From the NCBI RefSeq assembly GCF_022201045.2, contig NC_068560.1:21097501-21161500 (forward strand): DNA of 64,000 bases. The letters run 5' to 3'. The DNA comes from Citrus sinensis (Eukaryota > Streptophyta > Magnoliopsida > Sapindales > Rutaceae). Every line of letters starts with the position of its first letter. Position 1 is the stretch's first letter. Under the pieces are notes generated by a model. The model worked only from the letters and a program-made list of their open reading frames with translations. It did not search any database and had not been told where the DNA came from. The position numbers were made by a program, and so were the translations under genes. Shown piece by piece: positions 48,419 through 59,572 of this stretch.

Positions 48419-51400
48419 TGGTATCAGAGCCACAGAGAGCAAGCTCTAATAACCAGCAAACAAATAATACAAATCAATACGCTCAAATCAATTTCTCTTT
48501 CACGAATCCAATCAAATTAGATCGCTCAAATTACTTGCTATGGCATTCACAAGTTCTAGCTTCAATTAGAGGAAATCGACTGGAGGACTTCATCACAGGA
48601 GACAAACCAGCACCTGAGAGATATCTTATTCTTGCTGGTATTAATGGATCTACTCAGAAGGTTGATAATCCAGAATATCAAAATTGGAGATCACTGGATC
48701 AAACCTTACTCGGATGGTTGCTGTCATCAATAAATGAAGGTAATCTAAGCCTTGTTATCAATTGTGCAAGTTCATTTGATGTTTGGAAAACTCTAGAAAA
48801 GAAATTTGGTGTTCAGTCTGAAGCTATGGTTCTCCAGCTTAGATATGAATTGAATAATCTCAAAAAGGAGTCTTTAAATGTTGAAGATTATTGCATAAAA
48901 ATGAAATCTATAGCTGACAAGCTTGCTAGTGCTGGAAGTCCTATAACAGAAAAGGATCTTATGTTAACCATATTGAATGGACTAGGATCTAGTTTTCGTG
49001 ATATTGCCACTTTCATAACTGGATCTAAAATAGAGTATGATGATGCTTATGCATTGTTACTTACACATGAAACTAGACTAGAGCAAGAACAGGAAGATAA
49101 AGGTATGTTTAATGCAAATTATGCATACTATCCCAAGATGTATTATGCTCAATCCAGAGGTAGTTTTAGAAGAGGAGGATATACTGGTGGTGGTTTTGGA
49201 AACTTTGGTGGTAGGAATCATATTATGGGAAGAGGTAATGTTCACCCTCAGAGGTTTCATTCTGGAGGTTTCAGAGGAGGATATGGTAGAGGATACTCTC
49301 CTGGACAAACTAATACTTTTAATTCCTTTCAAGTACCTAGAAATCCATCACAAGTTGCTAGAGGTGGATTCACTGGCTCAAATGGAATGCAAGGAAGTTT
49401 TGGAAATTCAGAAGAGATAACATGTCAGATATGTTTTAAGACTGGTCACACTGCTGATGTTTGTTGGCATAGGTTTGTTGAAGATTACATGCCTACACCA
49501 AGGGGTTTTGGAAAGGGTAAAGGACCAAGAGCAACTTATTTCAGTAATTTTGAGGGCTTTACTCCTTATCAAGGATATGAAGACTATGATAATCTCAATT
49601 ACATGTCACCAAATGCTTATTCTTCCTCTACTGCTAACAGTTACTCTGGAAGTGGTTCTTATATTCCTGCAGCAGCATTTGTAGCCAATTGTGAAGGACC
49701 TGCTGATGATGGCTGGTACTTGGATAATGGAGCTACTCATCATCTGACTAATAACATGGATAATCTGCATCTCAGGGAGGAATATAAAGGTATGGATCAG
49801 CTTATTATTGGAAATGGTCAAGGTTTGCACATCTCTCATATTGGAAATTCTTTTTTGTCATATAGAGCTTCATCACACTCAAATCTAAAGCCTACACACA
49901 CTGCTATAGCACTTAAAGACATGTTACTTGTTCCATCAATTACCAAAAATTTGTTGAGCATTTCTAGATTAACATCTGACAACCCTTTATCTGTTGAATT
50001 TTGTTGTAATGTTTGTTTTGTAAAGGACATGAAGGGACAAGTGCTTCTGCAGGGTTTTGTTGAGAAAGGTCTATACAAGCTGCTGTTGAAAACCAAAAAC
50101 TCCTCACCTGCATCCCATATGTCTCACTTTCAATTGAATAAACCAGTGTCTATGTTGTCCTTTTTGAATGTTCCTTCAACTTCTCACAATTGTACAGCTC
50201 TTAATAAAGCTTGTTATCATGCTGTTCAAAATAATTATAACTAGAAACCTGATGATATGACAATATTACATAGACAATTTGGACATCCAAGTTCTGTCAT
50301 TTTGATGCATTTGCTTAACTCTTGTTCTAAGCTTAAAGTCTCTCAAAAATTTGTTCTATCTTCTGTACATGTTTTGTGTGAAGCTTGTCAGCTAGGTAAA
50401 GTCCACAAACAGCACTTTCCAACCACTGAAACAAAAACCAAACAGGTGTTAGAACTAATTCATACTGATCTATGGGGGCCATCACCTACTGTGTCTAGGA
50501 ATGGTTATAGGTATTATATCCGTTTCATTGATGATTACAGCAGATATACTTGGATTTACCCATTTAAACTCAAATCAGAAGCCTTTGAGGTTTTCAAGCT
50601 TTTTAAAATCCAAGTTGAAAATCAGTTTAATACTCAGGTCAAGATGTTGCAATCTGACTGGGGGGGAGAATATAGAGTGTTTAATGAATTTCTTAACCAA
50701 AATGAGATTCTCTTTAGGCATTCATGTCCATACACTCATCATCAAAATGGTTTGGTTGAGAGGAAACATATGCATATAGTTGAGATGGAATTAACTCTTT
50801 TAGCTCAGGCAAATCTCCCTTTCAAATTTTGGTGGGATGCTGTCCATACAGCTGTATATCATATAAACAGACTTCCAACACCTTTACTGAATCTAATCTC
50901 TCCCTATGAAAAGTTATTTGCTCATAAACCAGACTATAACTTCTTAAAATGCTTTGGGTGTCTATGCTATCCATATTTGAGAGATTTCAATAAACACAAG
51001 TTTGATTTCCATACCAGCAAGTGCATTTTTATTGGCTATAGTCCTTCTCATAAAGGCTATAAGTGTCTCACTAGTTCTGGTAAAGTTCACATACTGAGAC
51101 ATGTGATATTTGATGAAATAGTGTTTCCTTACTCCACTGATAAGGCTTTCAATTTGTCTCAACAAAACAAAAACTCTGAAACACCAGTATCAGTGTCTAA
51201 TTTTTCTCCACAGCAAGTCTATCAGTTATCCACCCTTTTCTTACCTCACAGCAGCTTTGAAGATGCTTACTCAGTAAGCTCAGCAGGACATCAACAAACA
51301 CCTTCTATGCTTGTACATACAGACATTCCATGTCAACAAGAACAAGGTAACCACACTCTATCAGAATCATCATCATTTTCTTTACCTTCACAAAATCCAG

Positions 51401-53195
51401 AGTCTTCACGAAATCCAGAACCACTTCAAACACAACCTGAAAACCAAATAGACATCCAACAAAATGCAGCACATGTCACAAACAAAATTCTTGCCCCACA
51501 ACCTTCTCATAGAATTACTACTAGATTAAAATCTGGAATCTTCAAACCCAAGCTATACACTGCAACTTTAGCCAATAAGGAACCTGATATAATTCAAGAA
51601 GCTCTTTGTGATCAGAACTGGTACCAAGCCATGAGAGATGAGTATGAAGCACTGATCAGGAATAACACTTGGTCATTAGTTCCATATTCAGCTGAACACA
51701 AAATTGTTGGCAATAAATGGGTGTTTAGGATTAAGCAGAACACTGATGGTAGCATAGCTAAGTACAAAGCTAGGCTAGTTGCCAAAGGTTTTCAGCAAAC
51801 TGAAGGAGTTGACTATTTTGAGACTTTTAGTCCTGTTGTAAAACCATGTACTATGAGGATTGTGTTGAGCCTAGCTATGATGAACAAGTGGGTAGTTAGA
51901 CAAGTTGATGTGAATAATGCTTTTCTAAATGGAGAGTTGAATGGGGATGTATACATGTGTCAACCAGAGGGATTTGTTGATATGCAAAAACCTGGTCATG
52001 TGTGCAAATTGAAGAAAGCTTTGTATTGTCTGAAACAGGCTCCCAGGGCCTGGTATGACAAGCTGAAGAACTCCTTAATCACAATCTGGAATTTTCAGAA
52101 CTCTAAGGCTGATACATCTCTTTTCTTTAAGGAGATACATGGGTCAATAATACTGATTCTGATATATGTTGATGATATTTTGATCACTGGTGCAAATAGT
52201 AAGGAATTGGAAAGGTTCATCTCTGAGTTTAGTAAAATGTTTGCTTTAAAAGATCTGGGAACATTATCATACTTCCTTGGAATAGAAGTTGTTTATGCTC
52301 AGGATAGTATGTATTTGTCACAGAAGAAATACATTAAAGATCTACTAAATAGAGCTGACATGTTGGATTGCAAGAGCTGTGACACGCCAATGGTTACAGG
52401 TTACAAACTTCAGAAGGAAGTTAAAGGGCATCTAGGACAGTATATTGAAGATGCAACAATCTACAGAAGCTTAGTTGGAGGCCTGCAGTATCTGGTTTTA
52501 ACTAGACCAGAAATTTCTTTTTCAGTTCATAAACTAAGCCAATATGTAGCAGCACCAACTCTTCAACATATATTAGCTTGCAAAAGAGTCCTTAGATATT
52601 TGAAAGCAACATAAGATTATGGATTAAAATTTTCAGCTGGAGGGGAAATGAAAATTATAGGATACACTGATGCAGATTGGGCATGTGATGTTGATGATAG
52701 AAAATCGATAGGAGCCTACTGCATTTATTTTGGAAACAACCTGGTGTCTTGGTCATCAAAGAAGCAAACTGTAGTCACAAGGTCAAGTGCAGAGAGTGAG
52801 TATAGAGCACTTGCCTCTGCAAGTGCAGAAATTACCTGGATACAGTCACTACTTAATGAGCTTAAGATTGAGTGCACATTGTTACCAACAATTTGGTGTG
52901 ACAATGTAAGTGCAACAGAGTTAGCTAAAAATCCTGTCTATCACTCAAGATAAAGCACATTGAGTTAGACATGCATTTTGTTAGAGATAAGGTGCTGGCA
53001 AGAGAGCTACAAATCTGCTATATTCCAAGTGAAGAGCAGATTGCAGACATCTTGACAAAGCCTCTCACATTTACTCACTTCAATTACTTTAGAGCCAAAC
53101 TCAAGGTGCATCCATGTCCCTTGAGTTTGAGGGGGGCTGTTAAGGAAGCCCATCAATCATCCAAAGAATGTACACACTTGGCACGTGTGATCTGA
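48418..53195 (+). pseudogene. copia gag-pol polyprotein, broken by two stops and a frameshift
   Basis: One frame runs from ATG 48418 through 52953, interrupted by TAG at 50242-50244 and TAA at 52612-52614. It then loses one base near 52951 and continues in the next frame to 53195. Gag: UBN2-like region, a Gly/Arg-rich stretch (49155-49300) and a CX2CX4HX4C knuckle (CQICFKTGHTADVC, about 49420). Protease: LDNGATHH (about 49720). Integrase: HH-CC from 50266 and D-D-E regions at about 50464 (HTDLWGP), 50658 (SDWGGEY) and 50760 (VERKH). RT: VDVNNAFLNG and YVDDIL (about 52165). RNase H from 52648 (DADWACD). The three breaks are few, so decay is recent. It would copy and integrate the element if intact. 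Confidence 0.93.
48419..48431 (+). other. primer-binding site, initiator tRNA-Met
   Basis: TGGTATCAGAGCC follows the LTR with no gap, the standard plant copia PBS complementary to the 3' end of tRNA-iMet. Confidence 0.92.
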
Positions 53196-53447
53196 TATCC
53201 AGTCAGCTTAGCAGTTAGGAGTTAGAATGACAGCTCAGCAAAGTCTGTTATGTAGTCTCTGTATTCTGTTAGTATTGTTTTAAGTTCAGCTCTGTGATTA
53301 GAAGCATGTATATATATATAATCATGATAGCCGAGATTTGTAACTAAGAAAATAGTAAGCAAAGAAATAAAGATCTGGAATATTCATTTTCTTTCATTTT
53401 CTCGAGAGCCAAACAAATTTGTCTGCTCTGTTTTTAACATTTCAACA
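53138..53447 (+). repeat. 3' LTR of the copia element
   Basis: 310 bp, TGTTAAGG to CAACA, two bases shorter than the 5' LTR within the AT repeat. The frameshifted pol frame runs into it and stops at 53193-53195. Confidence 0.93.
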
Positions 53448-53452
53448 TTCTT

Positions 53453-53640
53453 AAAGTACTTTGTGATGCAGAACTCATAAACATGTCTTAAAGGGTGTGA
53501 TAAAAACATACGTCAGATATCATGTAGCTGCCTTCATAACTCACTTGCTAAAGTATTAGTGTGAAAGATACATTATTTTAATCAAGAGGTGGATGGATAG
53601 ACATATCTCACAACAGCAATGAAAGATACATTATTTTAAT
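53453..53640. repeat. continuation of the duplicated block split by the copia element
   Basis: aaagtactttgtgatgca...gtggatggatagacatatctcac continues the match to 39670-39830 that stops at 48106. Confidence 0.85.
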
Positions 53641-53654
53641 TACTTTTTGCATTT

Positions 53655-54225
53655 TCATGCTTTCCCTGCACTTGATCCCAGATTCGCAGCGTAAAATGCA
53701 CGTATCTTTTAAAACCATGAGTTATAGTTGAGGAATCAACCAATGCCAAGAGCAAAGAAAAATGACCGCTGGTTCCACTTTTGATTTCCTTGGGATGGAG
53801 CTGTATCCTCCAGAAAAAATCAACTAACGGCTAATTTCCAGGATGAGGCATTTAATTAGATGATATGAGTAAGGATATTAACCAAAAAAATCATTTTCAT
53901 ATGATAGAATTTCTTTTGCATCAACTATATCACACGTGTATACTTTTGAATCCTAATTAAATATAATTATCCTTAGGTTTGGACGTCTTTCTGATCATAG
54001 TTTAAATCCAAACTTGGTAAGGACGTTTGGACCGGAGCACCATTTCAAAGAACATGTGAAATGGATCTTGAAATTGCTGTCAAGAGTAATTTTAACACTG
54101 ATCAGAAAACAACAGGCAAAAAATGTTCAATGCACATATATATATAAACATACATAGAGAAGAGGAGATGGGGAAAGAGTCAGAGAACATGCCAACTTGG
54201 CCTACAAAGTCGTTTTCCATTGCTA
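53655..54225 (-). pseudogene. rearranged TRAF-like (MATH) fragment
   Basis: Right to left on the minus strand: exon 1 (MENDFVGQV, 54190-54217) whose donor is GC instead of GT, the start of exon 2 (about 54050-54090, AISRSIS), then a jump to an exon-5-like piece (53660-53815, SLLLALVDSSTITHGFK and [11 protein letters not shown]). Exon 3, exon 4 and the last exon are missing. It is a deletion product of a full gene. Confidence 0.75.
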
Positions 54226-54484
54226 CAAATTCCTCCTAATTACTAAAATTCCTCAGGTACTAAAACTAGTACTGAAGAAGATTGATTACAATAAGATTTT
54301 TCAAGGGTTAGAGTATTCTCTGAAGAGTAATATTTCTTCTTTAAGATATCTAAAAGAGACCATGGTATATACAAAGCATCAAGGTTGAGGGTCTGTACTA
54401 TTAAACATTAAATTTTTAGAGTTAGAATAACTATTGATATTCACAAAGTTTCGGAAACTGATGGTTGCAAGAATGGAATGGAAA

Positions 54485-56662
54485 GGGCAAAGGACAAGGT
54501 AATGGAATGGGGAAAGGAATATTAGTTCTTTATTTTGTTTGGTTTGGTCAAGGAATATTGATTTCTTTGCTTGATTGCAAGAATGGAATGGTAAGGGGAA
54601 AGAAAACAACTACAATACAAATGAACAAAAATACCCTCCACTAAAAAAATATATACATATATTTCAACGAGTTGAAGCAATATTTTAATTGTTCTATTCT
54701 TTATTATCAAATATTATATAATTAATTTCAAATTTAGGCATGGTTTGACATTGTAAGCCAGCAAGCCTAAGCCTGGTAAACACTTGTTGATATGGTTTGA
54801 ATGTTAAATTGATTTTATTTTACAATTGTATGATGAAAAATCTATAATACCGTACCTATCACGACTATAAGGCAAAATATAGAGGGAAAAAACAACAATG
54901 AATTAGATATCACAAGCTAAACCTATAAGAATGCATCCCCCACGTAATCTCCATGTGGAGACTTAACAAACAATTAACCACCAATTATTGAATGTCAGCA
55001 TAAGAATTTCTTTACCAGAATATATGGGTACAATGAGATTAACTCTTATTATAAGAAATAAAATTAAAAAATTAGCATCCCAAGTTTCTTGCAAGGGTAA
55101 CAATGCTCATTATAGTATATATTACAGGGCTTCGGAAATTCCAAGCACTGATACCTCGGCTTCGACAATGCAGACATCATTCACAAGAAAACCATTGCCT
55201 GCCTTGTTCAAGTAACTGAGTTCAATAAACTTGTGCCAACCCCAATTATCGATTGAGGTCCTGAACCATACACTAGCTGCAAGAACAACAATAGAAACCT
55301 GAAGTTATATGTACTTAGCTACAACCCTTATTGATGGACTTCAATACCTGAAAACTTTGGGTTAATAATAACTTACTTTTATAATCATTATGTATTGATT
55401 GCACTTGATTCCGGATTCGCAGTGTGAAATGCACGTATATTTTAAAACCACGAGTTATAGTTGACAAGTCAGCCAATTTCAAGTACATTGAAATATGACT
55501 GCCACTAGCTACTCCGTATCCCTTGGGACAGAGTTCTATCTTCCTGAAAAAATCAAGAACGGTAAAGTTTAAGTCTCGGCATTCAATTGTACATATTTAC
55601 TAAGAGGTTCCATTTAACAAATTATCAAAACATTAACTTTCAGATGTGATGTTTAGATTATATATATGAATAGATAAATAAAAAAATTTTGGCAAATCAT
55701 TTTACATTACACATTTGAAGAAGTGGTTTTAACATGATGCATTATTTTAACAAGTTGTATTATTCAAAACTACTCAAAAGAATTTCTTTTGCATCGGCAT
55801 CAGAAATATATCGCGCATGTACAAATGAACCCTAAGTATTAGTCATGCTCAGGTACAAATGTCTACATTTAGTCTATGATACATTAGAGTTGTAAATCGT
55901 TGTTAAAAGTACAACTTGTCATAGTTCAAATCCGAATTTTTAAAACTCTCGAACGTCTGTACTTGAACAGCAATTCAGAAAGTATACGTACCACTTTTGA
56001 TCTCCAGCAACGAATACTTCTGATTCGTAACGCTTTGCCTCCAAGTTTGAAAAGTTCTTGATCTTCCAAACATACTTATAAGGGGAAGCAGATGTGAATT
56101 TCTTCATGGAAAGGCACTCTCCTTTGACTATGTTCCTTTCTTTAACAAAGACTTCTGCTCCAAAAACACATGTATCTCCCACAAGATATCCATTTGACGC
56201 ATCGTTAAATTCTTTAAGCGGGATGAATTGATCAAAACCCCATTCAAGCTTCAACCCATGAAAACGTCTTTCATTTCCCATTGCATCTACCACATGATGA
56301 AGTAACGTCAAATCATTGATTAGCTCTCAGTTAAATAATTAAGAACAAAATGATCACAAATATTCTTGAGTTTAATAATCAACCTTGAGGAATCAAGTAC
56401 GTGTCTTCGTTCTGATCATGCACAAACAGGCGAAAAATCACAAAGACTTCCCAACCGAAACCAAAAGAACTTGAGTCTGCCATTGCCAAGTAGAGTGAGA
56501 TGTGATCTTTCACCTTTTTTTTTTTATTTCCATTTGGGTACAAAACAAGTTTCCTGAAACCATAATGAATTAAATAACATATTAGATTATGATATATAAT
56601 TAAGTAATAAGGTAATCTTAATATTAGTGTACTAAGTTTTAGGCCATGCCATTTGTGGCTTC
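54485..56662. repeat. large segmental duplicate of 40356-42530
   Basis: Coding and intron sequences match 40356-42530 with only scattered differences, including the MATH exons 3-6 and the flank. Homology breaks at about 56665 within exon 2. Confidence 0.9.
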
Positions 56663-56665
56663 CAA
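55122..56665 (-). pseudogene. TRAF-like (MATH) gene copy C, 5'-truncated
   Basis: Exons 3-6 are intact and in phase on the minus strand (56384-56553, 55992-56286, 55377-55543, 55122-55276), and the protein differs from copy A at only a few residues (for example LKEFND and TCVFG in exon 4). Exon 2 survives only as its last codons (GSHKW, about 56650-56665), with a GC donor. Beyond that the DNA is unrelated, and exon 1 and the promoter are absent. It could give at most a partial protein from a new start. Confidence 0.85.
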
Positions 56666-58114
56666 ATGTTAATCTTAATCTTTTGCACTTTTGTGAAGCC
56701 ATTATTTTTTGGTTAATGATTTGGACCGGATAAATGAAGTGATGCTACTCTCATTTTCGCGGTTGCCCATACTAGTAGAGTGAACTTTTTAAGTTTTTTT
56801 TTTTTAATTTTAAATGAGCTTTTACGATTTTAGCCTTGTGTACTGATGCTATACATGACTTTATACTAATTGCAGGGGAGGGGAGTAAAAATACGGAGAT
56901 ACTTTCTATTAAACTGAAATTAGGTGAAACCTCAGGGGAGGTATGTAAAAATAACCCTATTAATTTTCGATCTATATTTGATTTTATTTAATTAATTTTT
57001 AAATTGCTCAAAACATTATCGAATATATACGAATTATGATTAAATAATTTGTTAATTATTCCATGATTATCTAACTATAATTAAGTGATTTATTTATGTA
57101 TTATAACGAACAAAATATTAAATTAAAAAAAATGTGTAACTTTTTTTTTTAAAAAAAAGAGAAAACTAACAAAACATTGAGAGAGGGAGAGAGAGAGGGA
57201 CAAAAATAGGTCTTTTAGGTACTTAAAGTTGTGTTGTTATATTGAATGAATGTATTTCGTAGTGTTTTTTTTTAGCATATTTAAAATTTTTAAAAAACAA
57301 TAATAATAAAAAGAAGAAAATTCTACGTCTTTTTTCAGTTTTCTCCTGGCCTCGTCTCAACTGTTGGGTTTTCTGTTTGTTAATGATGGCCACTCTTTAG
57401 TGAAAGAGATCTTTTAAATACACCTCATTAATCTCTTTTCAGTTTTTTCCCATTCTTTAGTGGGAGTATAGCTTGAATGTGTTCAGTAATGCTCCTATAA
57501 AAAGGTTGTACGTAATCGGAATGCATCGCAATTTCATAAACTCCCAATTTGTTGTAGATCAAATTGGGAAGTATTCAGATTATGTATACAGATAATATAA
57601 ATAGAATGAAGTTAAAAGGATTAAAAAATTCTAATAAGTAAGTCAATGAGAGCATAATTAACAAAATTTCTTCACGTGCTCGCTATTTCATCTCTCAATT
57701 TTTTGACGTATTTGATTGATGGGTATTTATAACCAATAAAGCATATCAACCAGTCGTGCATTTAGCAACACACTTTTTAATTCTTAAAGTACTTTGTGAT
57801 GCACGACTCATAATGCATGTCTTAAAGGGTGTGAAAATTTTTTGCCCCCCTTGTTTTTTCAAAAGATATATTAAAGAGAGATAAAGCAAAATGCAGAGAC
57901 AATTATATCAACATTGAACTAGACATCACAAACTGAACCGATCTAATCGCCATGTAGGGGCTTGAAAACCAAACCACAGTGAGAGTGTCAGCAACTGAAT
58001 TTCTTTCACGAAAACTATCTGTAGGTACAATGAAATTAATTCTTATTATACGAAATTACAAATAAAAACTGGCATCCCAATTTTCTTGCAAGTAAATATG
58101 CTCATTCGTTATAT
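56666..58114. repeat. unrelated junction DNA then copy of the 38.9-40.1 kb block
   Basis: 56666-56960 matches nothing else in the window that I can see. 56965-57830 matches 38860-39720, including the uninterrupted copia target (ttctt at 57781-57785). 57835-58114 matches 39839-40110, with the intervening 120 bp absent. No gene. Confidence 0.75.
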
Positions 58115-58470
58115 TACCAGATTGCTTTGGAAATCCCAGGCACACACAATGCACACATCATTCACAAGAAAACCCATTGCCTGCCTCGTCTACGTAACTG
58201 AGTTCAGAAAATCTTGGCCAATCCGAATCTTCAATTGAGGACCTGAACCATGTTCTTGCTGCATGAAACAACAATAATAGGAAGCCTTAAAGTTATTTGT
58301 ATATAGCTATAAATAAGCTTATAGTGGTTAAACTACTATTGCATTAATTCATGCACCTGCTAATTACTTTTTGCATTTTCATAGTTTAAATCCAAACTTG
58401 GTAAGGACGTTCGGACCGGAGCACCATTTCAAAGAACATACCAACTTGTTTTTCCATTGCAACAAATTCA
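58115..58470 (-). pseudogene. TRAF-like (MATH) fragment, copy D
   Basis: It contains the last exon (58115-58259, frameshifted; FRSSIEDSDWPRFSELSYV) and, after a deletion, exon 1 (MEKQV, about 58440-58457) with a normal GT donor. The exon 4 end and exon 1 donor are fused at a shared acatacca-like sequence, as in 53655-54225. A TATA-like tatatataaa is kept upstream at about 58600. Confidence 0.75.
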
Positions 58471-58868
58471 TCCAAATTACTATAATTCTTCAAGTGCCAA
58501 AACTAGTATTGAAGAAAGATTGATTATAATAAGATTTTCCAAGGGTTAGAGTTCTCTCAAGAGCAATATTTTTCGTTTAAAATATCTAAAAGTGACCATG
58601 GTATATATAAATCATATCAAGGTTAAGGGTTTATACAATTCAAGAATAAATTTTTAGAAAGAGCTAGAATGACTACTGATATACACCGAATTTTGGAAAC
58701 TGATGGTTGCAAGAATGGAAAGGAAAGCTAAAGGTAAGGAAAGGGGAATAGAATAGGGAAAGGAATATTGATTTTTTTAATTTGTTTGGTTTGGTCAAGG
58801 AATATTGATTCTTTCGTTTGGTTATAAGAATGGAATGGTCAGGGAAAGAAAACAACTATAGTACAAGA
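58471..58868. other. MATH copy D upstream flank
   Basis: Matches the upstream flank of copies A and E, including one unexpanded copy of the repeat that forms the 42955-44200 array. No gene. Confidence 0.6.
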
Positions 58869-59065
58869 GTGATGATACAACCATAAACTTTTTTACAAAC
58901 TTATTTTGTGTAAACTGATGTGTCATTAATTCATTGATTGAATGACGATATAAAATAATAAAAATAAATCATGTGGGTTAAGAGATATTTAATTCAACCA
59001 ATAAATTAATGCCACATCAGTTTGTACAAAATAAATATTTACAAGAGTTTGTGGCAATATCATTA
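58869..59065. repeat. MITE with about 70-bp inverted arms
   Basis: Left arm gatacaaccataaactttttta...gtaaactgatgtgtcattaa is mirrored by ttaatgccacatcagtttgt...ttacaagagtttgtggcaatatc. It inserted into the MATH flank, as it interrupts the sequence tacaa(g)...atacaaatgaacaaaaat(a) that is continuous in copies A and C. Related to 33390-33590. Confidence 0.75.
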
Positions 59066-59572
59066 TTCATAATACAAATGAACAAAAATATCCTCCACTA
59101 GAAAACGTATATTTCAACGAGTTGAAGCAATATTTTAGTTGTTCTGTTTTCTATTATAAAATATTATATAATTAGCTTCCAAAATTTAATCCCGATTTAG
59201 TATTGTGGTTGAGTAGTATTTTAGTAATTGATAAATATTTTTTGATGTTATTTGAAAATTAAATTGATTTTATTTCAAATTTATATGATAACAAGCCTGT
59301 AATACCAAAGCCATAGTCAAGTTTACTTATTGCGACTATAAAGCAAAATATAAAGAGGACAGAAGCAACAGTGGATTAGATATCACATGCTAAACCCATA
59401 AGAAGGCATCTCCATGTGAAGACTTAATAACCAATATTATCAAGTGTCAGTAACTGGATTTCTTTGCCAAAAGGTATGGGTACAATGAGATTAACTCTTA
59501 TTATAAGAAATAAAATAAAAAAATTGGCATCCCAATTTTCTTGCAAGAGTTACAACGCTTATTAGTTAGATA

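Larger units (their letters stand above)
48107..53447 (+). mobile_element. near-complete Ty1/copia retrotransposon
   Basis: It has two LTRs (48107-48418 and 53138-53447), a tRNA-Met PBS at 48419-48431, a polyprotein frame from 48418, and a purine run (gagtttgagggggg) just before the 3' LTR. The 5-bp target duplication ttctt lies at 48102-48106 and 53448-53452. By hand count the LTRs differ at about nine positions plus one AT-repeat indel, so the insertion is fairly recent. Domain order is gag, protease, integrase, reverse transcriptase, RNase H. The copy carries two in-frame stops and one frameshift. Paralogous blocks at 39665 and 57781 show the empty site. Confidence 0.95.

Noticed and set aside
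48299..48520. Plus-strand frame overlapping the 5' LTR and gag start
   Set aside because: Out of frame with gag and lying mostly in LTR sequence.
49078..49839. Minus- and plus-strand frames inside copia gag
   Set aside because: Alternative-frame reading of the gag Gly-rich region.
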